Positions 1 to 7,719 of a stretch of 36,984 nucleotides of DNA are shown in pieces. Source of the DNA: a virus. The notes under the pieces were generated by a model. That model was not told the origin of the DNA. It saw only the letters and a program-made list of their open reading frames with translations, and did no database searches. Location: positions 1 to 36,984 of IMG/VR virus record IMGVR_UViG_3300032296_000975, one strand, 5' to 3'. Position 1 is the stretch's first letter. The number at the start of each line of letters is the position of its first letter. Made by a program: the position numbers and the translations under genes.

Positions 1-1902
1 ATCAGGCACGGCCAGCAGGGCTCCCCGACCGACCGCACACGGCTGACGACCTTCGCCGCCGCTCGCGACGCAGCCGCGCGCATGGGCTATGACGGCGTCG
101 GCTTCGCGCCCCTGCCTGACTTTGGGTACACCTTCCTCGACTTCGACCATTGCGTCGGGCCGAACGGTGAGATCCCCAGCGACATTGAGCGCATCATCGT
201 GCGCACCTACGCTGAGTACAGCCCCAGCGGCAAAGGCATCCGCGCCGCGCTGAGGGGCAATCTGGGCAACCATAAGAGCCACGCCACGCCCGACCGCTTC
301 GGCTTCGAGACGTTCAGCAGCTCAGGCTTTGTGACCTTCACCGGCAACATCCTGCCAGCCTGCGAGATGATCGGCCTTAAAAACACCGTCGCCGACGTTG
401 ACCAGTACACGGTCGACCTATGCGAGACCCGCTTCGGTTCGGTGCAGAACAACGTCATCGATCCCGACGACTTCATGGCAGGCCGCGAGCCGCGTCTGGG
501 CCTGACCATTGAGCGCATGGAGGAGCTAGTCTCCGCCCTCGATCCAGACATGGGCCGCGAGCAGTGGATCAAGGTCGGCATGGCTCTGGCCCATGAGACC
601 GACGGCGGCGATGACGGCTTCGAGATCTGGGACGACTGGTCGAGCGAAGGCTACACCTACCCCGGCACTGAAGGCCTGCGCGTTCAGTGGGACAGCTTCG
701 AGCGGCGCAAGGGCTCCAACCGCAAGCAGGTCACCATGGCCTCCGTTATCAAGATGGTAAAGGACGCCGCAGCAACGCGCCCCAGTAAGGCGGCGAGCGC
801 CTATGAGGTGTCGGCCAAGGCCGATGCGCTCGTCGCCGATCTGGAAGCGTCAGAGGGCGTCTATTCGCCTGCGGGCTACACCGGCAAGTTCCCAGTCCTG
901 TCTGCCGATGAGATGAGCAGCCAGAAGACGGCTAAGTGGCTCATCAAGGGCGTCGTGCCTGCCGCCGACATCGTCACGATCTTTGGCGCGTCAGGCTCAG
1001 GCAAGAGCTTTGTCGTGCTTGAGATGGCGGCCTGCATCGCACTGGGCGTGCCGTGGCGCGGCCACAAGGCCGAGAAGGGCCGCGTCGTGATCATCGCGGC
1101 GGAAGGCGCAGGCAGTTATGGCAAGCGCATCAAGGCGCTGGCGCAGCATCTGGGCATCTCGCCTAAAGATCTGGACATCGGCGTGATCGTGGTGCCGCCC
1201 AACCTCATGGAGGAGGGCGACGTCACCGAGCTGGCGGCATCGATTAAGGCGGTCGGCGGCGTATCCCTGATCGTGATCGACACCTTTGCGCAGGTGACGC
1301 CCGGCGCGAACGAGAACGGCGCAGAGGACATGGGCCTCGCCCTTGCCAACGTGCGCGTCCTGCGCACCGCGACAGGCGCGACGGTCGAGCTTGTGCATCA
1401 CGCAGGCAAGGACGCCCACCGAGGCTCACGCGGCTGGTCAGGCATCCGTGCCGCCGTCGACGCCGAGCTGGAAGTGACGCGCGATGAGAACAGCGGCGCA
1501 CGCCAGATCCGCACCAGCAAGCAGAAGGACGGCGAGGACGGCCTGCGCTGGGGCTTCAAGTTGGAGACGATCCTGCTGGGCTTCGACGAGGACGGTGACG
1601 AGATCACAAGCTGCGTCGCAGTCGAGGACGAGGTGCGGTCGACCGTGACCGAAGACAAGAAATCCGTGAAGCGTCGCGGTCGGCTTGAGACGCATGTGCT
1701 TGAGGTCATGACGACCTTTGCAGAAGACGCCGTCGTGCGTGCAGAAGAGCTCATCCAGAAGGCTTGCGATATGTTACCACCGCCTGAGCAGGGCAAACGT
1801 GACATCCGCCGCCAGTCGATTGTCAGGGCAATTCAACAACTTAGCAAGGAAAAGGACGGCCCTCTGCGCATGGAAAAAGGCATTGTAATTTTTTACGAAT
1901 AA
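1..1902 (+). CDS. Primase-helicase (AEP-like primase + PriCT + RecA-like ATPase), 5' end cut by window
   Basis: The frame is open from base 1 and the upstream residues continue a primase-like sequence, so the ATG at 82 is internal and the true start lies outside the window. Numbered from that ATG, LDFDHC at 19-24 carries the D20/D22 pair expected of archaeo-eukaryotic-type primases. It is followed by a YSPSGKGIR segment and FVTFTGN, both typical of that family. Residues about 140-230 look like a PriCT-type primase C-terminal helical domain. A RecA-like ATPase follows: Walker A GASGSGKS at 302-309 (K308), Walker B-like LIVIDTF near 395, then a VELVHHAGKD segment as in RepA/AAA_25 helicases. 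The last 80 residues may be a winged helix. It should prime and unwind phage DNA at the fork. It heads the replication operon. Confidence 0.85.
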   Translation: MRHGQQGSPTDRTRLTTFAAARDAAARMGYDGVGFAPLPDFGYTFLDFDHCVGPNGEIPSDIERIIVRTYAEYSPSGKGIRAALRGNLGNHKSHATPDRFGFETFSSSGFVTFTGNILPACEMIGLKNTVADVDQYTVDLCETRFGSVQNNVIDPDDFMAGREPRLGLTIERMEELVSALDPDMGREQWIKVGMALAHETDGGDDGFEIWDDWSSEGYTYPGTEGLRVQWDSFERRKGSNRKQVTMASVIKMVKDAAATRPSKAASAYEVSAKADALVADLEASEGVYSPAGYTGKFPVLSADEMSSQKTAKWLIKGVVPAADIVTIFGASGSGKSFVVLEMAACIALGVPWRGHKAEKGRVVIIAAEGAGSYGKRIKALAQHLGISPKDLDIGVIVVPPNLMEEGDVTELAASIKAVGGVSLIVIDTFAQVTPGANENGAEDMGLALANVRVLRTATGATVELVHHAGKDAHRGSRGWSGIRAAVDAELEVTRDENSGARQIRTSKQKDGEDGLRWGFKLETILLGFDEDGDEITSCVAVEDEVRSTVTEDKKSVKRRGRLETHVLEVMTTFAEDAVVRAEELIQKACDMLPPPEQGKRDIRRQSIVRAIQQLSKEKDGPLRMEKGIVIFYE

Positions 1903-1910
1903 TTTTGCTT

Positions 1911-1980
1911 AGGGGGGTTGCAATGCCTAATTGCAGCGACTATATGATGTCTATCAGCAACGCAAATAGGAGTACACATC
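1911..1980 (+). promoter_or_regulatory. Leader/promoter-like element, copy A
   Basis: This is the only gap of note after the primase. It holds a GGGG-TTGCAA block (TTGCAA at 1918-1923), a second TTGC at 1931 (offset 13), then ATCAGCAAC at 1953-1961 and an AGGAG ribosome binding site at 1968-1972 before the ATG at 1981. The same blocks in the same order occur before the gene at 8333. TTGCAA with a 17-base gap to TATATG (1941-1946) could be a sigma-70-like promoter, but copy B lacks an equally good -10. The element may therefore be an operator or an RNA leader. Confidence 0.45.
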
Positions 1981-2292
1981 ATGGCAACTGTAGCCGCAAC
2001 CATTTCCAACATTTCCCCAGTCGACCGTCTGGGCGACATCAAGGCCGAGATCGCCCGCTTGAAGGAGATCGAAGCTTTTCTCACCGACGAGATCAAGGAT
2101 CTTGGCGCAGGTGCCCACGAGGGCGACACCTTCCGCGCCACCGTGTCCGAGATCGCCGAGCGCCAGTCGCTCTGCCCCAAGGCAGCCGAAGCCAAGCTTC
2201 GTGAGCTGGGCGTCGACGGTCGCTGGTTCAGCAAGAACCAGAAGACCACAAAGGGCTACACGACCGTCAAGGTCGTGGCGCGCAAGGCCTAA
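1981..2292 (+). CDS. Small conserved phage protein, unknown function
   Basis: 103 aa, with AGGAG eight bases before the ATG. The N-terminal half (about residues 13-40) is a charged helix, DRLGDIKAEIARLKEIEAF. It is followed by a GAGAHEGDTFRATVSEIAE segment and a basic C-terminus ending TTVKVVARKA. From memory this layout matches short proteins common in alphaproteobacterial phages next to SSB and polymerase genes; no function is known to me. It is the first gene of the run behind leader A and is cytosolic by sequence. A role linked to replication is inferred from position only. Confidence 0.75.
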   Translation: MATVAATISNISPVDRLGDIKAEIARLKEIEAFLTDEIKDLGAGAHEGDTFRATVSEIAERQSLCPKAAEAKLRELGVDGRWFSKNQKTTKGYTTVKVVARKA

Positions 2293-2296
2293 TCCG

Positions 2297-2473
2297 ATGA
2301 TGGGCATCCTTGCAGCAGAGTTCACGTCACGGGGCCGCAACGTCCCCGCGACAGTGTACCTTACGCGGATCGTGGGCGGGCACCGCACGCACCTGATCGG
2401 CTTCAACGTGAGCGGCAAGCGTGAAGCGCGTCAGCTCGCCAAACAGTACGGCGCGCAGCCGTGGAACTTTTGA
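2297..2473 (+). CDS. Hypothetical 58-residue protein
   Basis: Starts four bases after the previous stop with a double ATG (2297, 2300) and ends at the TGA at 2471-2473. The sequence is MMGILAAEFTSRGRNVPATV, a basic central part, then KREARQLAKQYGAQPWNF. The alternating hydrophobic N-terminal half and basic helical end look like a compact alpha/beta protein. It fills the gap between two well-supported genes without overlapping either on its strand, which is the main reason to accept it. No clear ribosome binding site lies in the short spacer, so translational coupling is likely. Function unknown. Confidence 0.6.
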   Translation: MMGILAAEFTSRGRNVPATVYLTRIVGGHRTHLIGFNVSGKREARQLAKQYGAQPWNF

Positions 2474-2484
2474 GGGGAATTGAA

Positions 2485-2769
2485 ATGGACCGCACATATT
2501 ACCGCACCGAAGAGGATCAGCAACTGATCGAGGAGGCGAAGTACAACCCGAACTCGGAGCTGGCCGTCGTGCTGGCCGAGCGTTTGGATGACATAATGCT
2601 CGAAGCCGAAACGGATCTGTATGAGGCCAACGAGCGCACCGCCGACGCAAACCGCGAGGTGAGCCACCTCGAAGACAAGGTCTATGAACTGGAAATGGAA
2701 ATCAACAAACTCGAACTGATGATCAGCCAGCGTGACGAAACTATTGAAGAACTGAGAAAAGGAAACTGA
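2485..2769 (+). CDS. Hypothetical coiled-coil protein
   Basis: 94 aa. The ATG at 2485 is preferred over the in-frame ATG at 2461 because GAGGGG sits seven bases before it and the earlier start overlaps the previous gene. From about residue 25 to the end the protein is almost continuous charged helix with a heptad-like pattern of Leu, Val and Ile (SHLEDKVYELEMEINKLELM). It is acidic and lacks a signal peptide or membrane segment. It is probably a small oligomeric cytosolic protein. No family recognised. Confidence 0.7.
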   Translation: MDRTYYRTEEDQQLIEEAKYNPNSELAVVLAERLDDIMLEAETDLYEANERTADANREVSHLEDKVYELEMEINKLELMISQRDETIEELRKGN

Positions 2770-2772
2770 TAG

Positions 2773-3216
2773 ATGATTAAGATCGAAGTAGCAGGAAATA
2801 GCATCCCCGAAGTGGCCGACAAGCTGTTGGCTCTTGGTCACAGCCTGTACAGCAAGGCTGTTCTGCCCATTGCCAATGGGGGCACAGGTGCTCAGACAAT
2901 CGAAGAAGTTATGGGGGTAGCCGAAGCCGCACCCGTGGACCCTACTCCGGCCCCCAAGAGTGCCGAGGCTGCGGCTGGCTCCGAGAGCCAGCCAACGACG
3001 ACGGAACCCTCTTCTACCCCTGCTCCTGCGGCATCGGCCTCCGAGCCGCTCAACTTTGAGTTGGACGTTGCGCCGGTGGTGCTGCGTGCGGTGGCCGCAA
3101 AGGGTAAGCCATTTGTGCAGGACGTCCTGTCTGAGTTCGGCGGCGTCCGCGCCTCGGATCTGGACGACGCCCTGTGGCCTGAGCTGATTGCTCGCCTTGA
3201 AGCAGAGATCGCCTAA
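2773..3216 (+). CDS. Phage protein with Ala/Pro/Ser linker, unknown function
   Basis: 147 aa, ATG three bases after the previous stop with AAAAGGAAA upstream. Three parts are visible. The N-terminal domain (1-45) starts MIKIEVAGNSIPEVADKLLALG. A low-complexity linker rich in Ala, Pro, Ser and Thr spans about 50-92. A C-terminal helical segment (about 95-147) contains KPFVQDVLSEFGGVRASDLD. The two-domain plan with a disordered linker resembles short phage proteins encoded near recombination and SSB genes. Its TAA overlaps the ATG of the DUF2800 gene (TAATG), so the two are translationally coupled. No enzymatic motif seen. Confidence 0.7.
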   Translation: MIKIEVAGNSIPEVADKLLALGHSLYSKAVLPIANGGTGAQTIEEVMGVAEAAPVDPTPAPKSAEAAAGSESQPTTTEPSSTPAPAASASEPLNFELDVAPVVLRAVAAKGKPFVQDVLSEFGGVRASDLDDALWPELIARLEAEIA

Positions 3217-4454
3217 TGGCGCACGCAAAGCTTAGTCCGTCCGGCGCGCACCGCTGGATGGCCTGTTCGGGCAGCGTCGTTCTCGAGGCGGAGTACCCAG
3301 ACGACAGCAGCGTCTACGCCCGTGAGGGTACGCTGGCGCACGAGATTGCGTCGGAGAGTTTGCTCAACGACACGTACACGCCCGTGTACCTCGGCACCAA
3401 GCACACCGTCGACGGCTTCGACTTTACCGTCGGGCAGGATATGATCGATCACGTTCTCGACTACATGAAGCTCGTCCGCGAGCTGTCGCAGGGCAAGACC
3501 CTGTATGTCGAGAGCAAGGTGCCAATCGGCCACCTGACAGGCGAAGAGGGAGCCACAGGCACCAGCGACGTTGTCATCGTGGACGTGGCGGGCCGCAACC
3601 TGTCGATTGTCGACCTGAAGTACGGCGTGGGCGTTGCTGTGGACGCGACAAACAACCCGCAGCTCATGATGTATGCGCTGGGCGCATTGGAGATGTACGG
3701 CGTCCTGTGCGACTTCGACACGGTCAGCATGTACATCCACATGCCCCGCCTCAACTATGTCGGCGAGTGCCACATGACGACAGAGGATCTGCTCAAGTTC
3801 GCCGATCAGGTGCGCGAGGCGGCAGGGTACGTTCAACTGGCCCAGAGCCTCGACATGTCAGATCCCACCGACGATTTGGTCAAGGGCTTCTTCACCCCCG
3901 GTGAGAAGCAGTGCCGCTTCTGCAAGGCCAAGGCGACGTGCCCAGCCCTGCGTGCGGAGATGACCGAGGTCGTCGGCGGATCGGCTGCGGCCACGCTGGA
4001 TGAGTTTGAGGCTTTCTTACCGGAGGTGCCAGACATGCAGACAGGCGACAACTATCTGTCCATCGCCATGGCGAAGGTCGGTCTGGTCGAGGATTGGTGC
4101 AAAGCCGTCCGCGCCGAGGTCGAGCGTCGCCTGTTGGCGGGGCAAAAGATCGACGGCTTCAAGCTGGTCGAGGGCCGCAAGGGCAACCGCAAATGGAAGG
4201 ATGAGGCTGAGGTCGAGGCCCTGTTCAAGTCTTTCCGCCTGCGGCAGGACGAAATGTATGATATGAGCTTGATTTCCCCGACAAAGGCGGAGAAGATGTT
4301 CAAGAGTAACCCCAAGCGGTGGGAGAAGGTCGAAGCCCTGACCTCCCGCAGCGACGGTAAGCCATCTGTGGCATTTGCCTCGGATAAGCGGTCAGAATTG
4401 ACCGTTCAATCGGTCGCTGATGATTTCAGCGATCTTATTAAAACTGCAAACTGA
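3216..4454 (+). CDS. DUF2800 family PD-(D/E)XK nuclease-like protein
   Basis: 412 aa. The N-terminus, MAHAKLSPSGAHRWMACSGS followed by a DSSVYAREGTLAHEIA segment, is the hallmark of Cas4/RecB-like phage nucleases of the DUF2800 family. The core motif GTSDVVIVD...LSIVDLKYGVGV (about residues 112-142) gives the D and D-x-K residues of a PD-(D/E)XK site. A Cys cluster, CRFCKAKATC at about 229-238, may hold part of an iron-sulphur or zinc site, as in Cas4-like enzymes. Family knowledge suggests a DNA exonuclease acting in recombination or replication together with the SSB-like protein encoded next. This gene pair, followed by polymerase, VRR-NUC and SNF2 genes, is a recurring phage replication module. 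Confidence 0.88.
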   Translation: MAHAKLSPSGAHRWMACSGSVVLEAEYPDDSSVYAREGTLAHEIASESLLNDTYTPVYLGTKHTVDGFDFTVGQDMIDHVLDYMKLVRELSQGKTLYVESKVPIGHLTGEEGATGTSDVVIVDVAGRNLSIVDLKYGVGVAVDATNNPQLMMYALGALEMYGVLCDFDTVSMYIHMPRLNYVGECHMTTEDLLKFADQVREAAGYVQLAQSLDMSDPTDDLVKGFFTPGEKQCRFCKAKATCPALRAEMTEVVGGSAAATLDEFEAFLPEVPDMQTGDNYLSIAMAKVGLVEDWCKAVRAEVERRLLAGQKIDGFKLVEGRKGNRKWKDEAEVEALFKSFRLRQDEMYDMSLISPTKAEKMFKSNPKRWEKVEALTSRSDGKPSVAFASDKRSELTVQSVADDFSDLIKTAN

Positions 4455-4472
4455 AGAAGTGGATAATTGATA

Positions 4473-5057
4473 ATGGCTACACGTATTATGCTCAAAGGCA
4501 TCACACTGGCGTTTCCGGCTCTGGCCGAACCGCAGGCATTTGGCGAGGGCGAGCCAGCCTATGGTGCCAAGTTCCCAATCAAGCCAAATAGCGAACAGCA
4601 GAAGGCCATCGAGGCTGCTATGCTGGCCGAAGCTAAGGAAGCTTGGAAGGACAAGGCCGACAGCGTTTTGTCGATGCTTGAAGAAGATGGCAAGGTTGCC
4701 TTCACCAAGAAGGTTTACCGCTCGAAGAAGACAGGCGAAGCCTATCAGGGCTTTGACGGCATGCACTATCTGTCTGCCCGCAACGCCAAGACCCAGCCCA
4801 CCGTGTTCAATCAGTACGGTGAAGAGCTGAGCGGCAAGAGCGAGATTGAAGCCAAGGCGTTCAGCGGCGCGCTGGTCAACGCTTCGGTCGAGATCTGGGC
4901 GCAGGACAACAAGTGGGGCCGTCGCATCAACTGCTCGCTGCGCGGCGTCATGCTGACCGGCGAAGGTGAGAACTTCGGTGGCGGTTCCGCTCCAGCATCG
5001 GCGGACGAGTTCGCTGGTCTGGCGAAGGCTAAGGCCGACGCGGACGACATCCTGTGA
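4473..5057 (+). CDS. DUF2815 single-stranded DNA-binding-like protein
   Basis: 194 aa from the ATG at 4473; a TTG at 4467 is in frame but less likely. It begins MATRIMLKGITLAFPALAEP, which fits the ancestral enhancer-like/DUF2815 SSB family. A GFDGMHYLSARN segment and a KWGRRINCSLRGVML segment follow, consistent with an OB-fold. The C-terminus is acidic and ends DADDIL, as in many SSBs that recruit partners through an acidic tail. It should coat ssDNA during phage replication. It directly follows the DUF2800 nuclease, and its stop overlaps the GTG of the GapR gene. Confidence 0.87.
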   Translation: MATRIMLKGITLAFPALAEPQAFGEGEPAYGAKFPIKPNSEQQKAIEAAMLAEAKEAWKDKADSVLSMLEEDGKVAFTKKVYRSKKTGEAYQGFDGMHYLSARNAKTQPTVFNQYGEELSGKSEIEAKAFSGALVNASVEIWAQDNKWGRRINCSLRGVMLTGEGENFGGGSAPASADEFAGLAKAKADADDIL

Positions 5058-5308
5058 GCGAGGTAGGACACAATAGTGCGGGCGATCAGCTCCGTCTTCT
5101 AGTCGAGCGCATCGAGCGTCTCGAAGAGGAGAAGAAGGGCATCGCGGAAGACATTAGGGACGTGTACACTGAGGCTAAGGCCCGTGGATATGTGCCGAAA
5201 ATCCTCCGTGAGATCGTGCGCATCCGCAAGATGTCGAAGGAAGATAGGGACGAACATTTCGCGATACTCGATACCTATGCCTCGGCTATTGGCTTAGACC
5301 TACTTTAG
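5054..5308 (+). CDS. gapR: GapR-like DNA-binding protein (DUF2312)
   Basis: 84 aa, GTG start overlapping the preceding TGA (GTGA). The sequence GHNSAGDQLRLLVERIERLE at 5-24, then KKGIAEDIRDVYTEAKARGY, followed by ILREIVRIRKMSKEDRDEH, matches the GapR/DUF2312 family closely in length and order. In Caulobacter, GapR is a nucleoid-associated protein that encircles overtwisted DNA and assists replication by stimulating topoisomerases. Here it lies between an SSB and a polymerase gene, so a role in managing supercoils ahead of the phage fork is likely. The family is largely alphaproteobacterial, which is the best host clue in the window. Confidence 0.88.
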   Translation: MSEVGHNSAGDQLRLLVERIERLEEEKKGIAEDIRDVYTEAKARGYVPKILREIVRIRKMSKEDRDEHFAILDTYASAIGLDLL

Positions 5309-5313
5309 GTCTA
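5295..5313 (+). terminator. Short hairpin across the gapR stop codon
   Basis: TAGACCT (5295-5301) and AGGTCTA (5307-5313) form a perfect 7-bp stem with a 5-base loop. The stop codon TAG lies at 5306-5308. There is no T-tract after it, so by itself it is a weak terminator. It is the first of three consecutive inverted repeats in the gap before 5452. Confidence 0.4.
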
Positions 5314-5320
5314 TAGTCAT

Positions 5321-5360
5321 GGTACGCCCGCTCTCCTCATGTATCGTCGGCGGGCGTACC
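5321..5360 (+). terminator. Terminator-like GC-rich hairpin
   Basis: GGTACGCCCGC (5321-5331) pairs perfectly with GCGGGCGTACC (5350-5360), an 11-bp stem with an 18-base loop. It is followed by TTCTTTCT (5361-5368), a partial T-tract, so it could be a Rho-independent terminator or attenuator after gapR. The downstream T-tract is also part of the left arm of the next hairpin, which couples the two structures. Confidence 0.55.
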
Positions 5361-5441
5361 TTCTTTCTGGCGAGCCGCGCGCGGGTGCGGGTTGCTCCTG
5401 CGTTGCTGATAACCGAAGCGCGCGGCTCACCTGAAAGAAGG
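5359..5441 (+). promoter_or_regulatory. Long hairpin that pairs with the ribosome binding site of the next gene
   Basis: Arms 5359-5382 and 5418-5441 are complementary at 22 of 24 positions, around a 35-base loop. The distal part of the right arm (GAAAGAAGG, 5433-5441) contains most of the AAGGAG ribosome binding site (5438-5443) of the ATG at 5452. It pairs with CCTTCTTTC at 5359-5367. Folding should therefore reduce translation of the downstream gene. The loop carries two TTGC words (5392, 5403) that resemble leaders A and B. Confidence 0.6.
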
Positions 5442-5451
5442 AGTTATCAGC

Positions 5452-5754
5452 ATGACAAAACGCACAATCCCAGAAATCCGTGAGCTTATTTACGCGTTGA
5501 CCGCTGAGAGCGAGCAGCTCGCCAAGCGTCAGGTGAAGATCGCCAAGGAAATCGCCAAGCTGGCCGAGGAGACGACGCGCCGTTCGCCCGTGCGTGTGGC
5601 TCCGCACCGCCGCCGGAGGGTGACACCCGCCATTATTGCTTCGGTCAAGGCTATGGCAGCACAACACCCTGACATGCTTTTCGACGAGATCGCACGCGCG
5701 CACAACATCGACGGCGGACGCGTGTCCGAGATCTTGGCTGGTAAGCGCGGATGA
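5452..5754 (+). CDS. Small HTH-like protein, possible regulator
   Basis: 100 aa, strong AAGGAG site nine bases before the ATG. The N-terminal half (about 5-45) is a charged helix, likely coiled coil. A basic stretch HRRRR at about 52-56 leads into VTPAIIASVKAMAAQHPDML, then FDEIARAHNIDGGRVSEILAGK, which reads as a helix-turn-helix of the resolvase/sigma-like type (I-A-x-x-x-x-I-x-x-G-R-V-S-E-I). It is probably DNA binding. The long hairpin over its ribosome binding site suggests its level is controlled. Its stop overlaps the polymerase start (ATGA), so polymerase translation may be coupled to it. Confidence 0.75.
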   Translation: MTKRTIPEIRELIYALTAESEQLAKRQVKIAKEIAKLAEETTRRSPVRVAPHRRRRVTPAIIASVKAMAAQHPDMLFDEIARAHNIDGGRVSEILAGKRG

Positions 5755-7715
5755 ACGTCCTTTATCTAGATCTGGAAACCTTTTGCGCCGTCAACATCAG
5801 GCACGGGGCGTATCGCTACGCTGAAGAGGCGGAGGTGATGCTGGTAGCGTGGGCGTGGAACAACGAGCCGGTCGACGTGTGGGACACGCAGGACATCCCT
5901 GATTGGCGCAAGGCGCTACAGGAGATGATCGACCATGCCGACAGCGTCGTCATCCACAACAGCAACTTCGACCGCACCGTCTTGCGCGAGCAGGACGTGC
6001 ATATCCCCGTCGAGAAGATCGTCGATACGATGGTGCTGGCCCTACAGCACAGCCTGCCGGGCTCTCTGGGCCAGCTCTGCGACGTCCTGAACGTGCCCAC
6101 TGATAAAGCTAAAGACAAAGCAGGTAAAAAGCTGATACACCTATTCACCAAGCCGTGTCCCAAGAACTGGAAGTTGCGGCGAGCAACACGGGAGACGCAC
6201 CCCAATGAGTGGACAGCCTTCATCGAATATGCCCGACTTGATGTGGACGCGATGCGCGACGTACATGGACGCCTGCCGCATTGGAACGATACTAGCTATG
6301 AGCGCAACCTATGGCTCACAGACCAAAGAATTAATGACCGTGGTATCGCCGTCGACCTCGATTTCGCACGATCCGCTCTCCGAGCTTTTGACCGAACTTC
6401 AAGAGCTCTGGCCGCTCGTGCAACCCATCTGACTGGCGGCAACGTCACCTCGGCCACGCAACGGCAGCGGCTGCTCGACCATTTCAAGGACAAGCTCAAC
6501 TTCGAGCCTGAAGATCTGACGGGTGGCACTCTCAGCAACTTGCTCGGTGGGGATCTCGATCCGCAGGTGCGCGAGTTGCTGGAAATCCGCCAGCAGGCCG
6601 CAGCCACCAGCCCCGCCAAATACACCGTGCTGCTCAACGGCACATCACGCGACGGTCGCCTGCGCGGCCTGATCCAGTTCTGCGGCGCGGCGCGCACAGG
6701 GCGCGATGCGGGGCGTCTGTTCCAGCCGCAAAACCTGCCCCGCTCGCCTGACTGGTTCGACGACGTCGTGCAAGAGACGACGGTCGCGGCGTTTAAGGCA
6801 GACTGCGAAGATCTCATCTGGGACAACATCAGCGAGCGTTGCGCCTTCGGCGTGCGCGGCGCGTTGATCGCGTCTCCGAGCAAGAAGCTGGTCATCGCCG
6901 ATCTGTCGAACATCGAAGGGCGCGTGCTGGCGTGGCTGGCGGGCGAGGATTGGAAGATCAAAGCCTTCAAAGCATATGACAGCGGCGACGGGCACGATTT
7001 GTATAAGGTGACCGCTGGACGCATCCTCGGCAAAGATCCGGGCGACATCACAAAGACCGAGCGGCAGCTTCAGGGCAAGGTGCCTGAGCTCGCTGGGGGC
7101 TATCAGGGCGGCGTCGGGGCCTATCGTAAGATGGGCGGCGCAGTCTTTGACGCGATGACCGACGAGGCCATACAGGAGATCGTCACGGCATGGCGCAAGG
7201 CGCACCCGCGCACGCGCAGCCTGTGGTACGACATGGAGGCGGCTGCCCGCGAGGCAATCAACAATCTGGGCGAAAGCTTTGGCGTGCGCGATCTGATCAC
7301 GTTCGACGTCAAGGCGGACACGCAGGGCATCGCATGGCTGCGCATGCGGCTGCCGAGCGGTCGGTACTTGTGCTATCCGAGCCCAGAGGTGTCGGAGAGC
7401 GGCAAAATCACGCATGAGGGCATGAACCAGTACACCCGCAAGTGGGAGCGCCTCGACACCTATGGCGGCAAGCTGACGGAGAACGCAGTGCAGGCAATCG
7501 CCCGCGACGTCTTCATGTCCGGCATGCTGCGCGCCGAGGTCGACGGCTTCGACGTCTGCATCCGCGTCCACGACGAGTTGGTCTGCGAGACACCCGACGA
7601 TCCGTCGTATACAAGCGAGGGTCTGGCCGCGCTCATGTCCACCAACCCAAGCTGGTCGGCGGGGCTGCCCCTGTCGGCTGCGGGCTTCGAGACCAAGCGG
7701 TACAGGAAGGACTAA
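5751..7715 (+). CDS. Family A DNA polymerase with 3'-5' exonuclease domain
   Basis: 654 aa. The exonuclease domain comes first: LDLETF with D7 and E9, then VVIHNSNFDRTVL (Exo II), then YARLDVDAMRDV (Exo III). The polymerase domain has motif A ADLSNIEGRVLAWLAGE (D384, E389, R391), a motif B-like segment GKVPELAGGYQGGVGAYRKM, and motif C RVHDELVCE (H607, D608, E609). RLFQPQNLPR precedes motif A. All catalytic residues expected of an active proofreading polymerase are present. It is the replicative polymerase of the phage. The start overlaps the stop of the HTH-like gene. It resembles the phage branch found beside DUF2800/DUF2815 genes. Confidence 0.95.
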   Translation: MNVLYLDLETFCAVNIRHGAYRYAEEAEVMLVAWAWNNEPVDVWDTQDIPDWRKALQEMIDHADSVVIHNSNFDRTVLREQDVHIPVEKIVDTMVLALQHSLPGSLGQLCDVLNVPTDKAKDKAGKKLIHLFTKPCPKNWKLRRATRETHPNEWTAFIEYARLDVDAMRDVHGRLPHWNDTSYERNLWLTDQRINDRGIAVDLDFARSALRAFDRTSRALAARATHLTGGNVTSATQRQRLLDHFKDKLNFEPEDLTGGTLSNLLGGDLDPQVRELLEIRQQAAATSPAKYTVLLNGTSRDGRLRGLIQFCGAARTGRDAGRLFQPQNLPRSPDWFDDVVQETTVAAFKADCEDLIWDNISERCAFGVRGALIASPSKKLVIADLSNIEGRVLAWLAGEDWKIKAFKAYDSGDGHDLYKVTAGRILGKDPGDITKTERQLQGKVPELAGGYQGGVGAYRKMGGAVFDAMTDEAIQEIVTAWRKAHPRTRSLWYDMEAAAREAINNLGESFGVRDLITFDVKADTQGIAWLRMRLPSGRYLCYPSPEVSESGKITHEGMNQYTRKWERLDTYGGKLTENAVQAIARDVFMSGMLRAEVDGFDVCIRVHDELVCETPDDPSYTSEGLAALMSTNPSWSAGLPLSAAGFETKRYRKD

Positions 7716-7719
7716 AACT

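Noticed and set aside
1905-2204. Alternative plus-strand frame of 99 codons over leader A and the next gene
   Set aside because: Its Arg/Ser/His-rich end is an out-of-frame reading of the better supported gene at 1981-2292, which has a good ribosome binding site.
5295-5451. tRNA or other standard RNA gene in the gap
   Set aside because: The three inverted repeats do not make a cloverleaf and no tRNA consensus boxes are present; a cis-regulatory leader fits better.
5751-7715. A DpoZ-type polymerase and Z-genome (2-aminoadenine) phage
   Set aside because: The polymerase belongs to a broad family A group that includes DpoZ, but no PurZ-, DatZ- or MazZ-like gene is recognisable in the window, so the claim cannot be supported.
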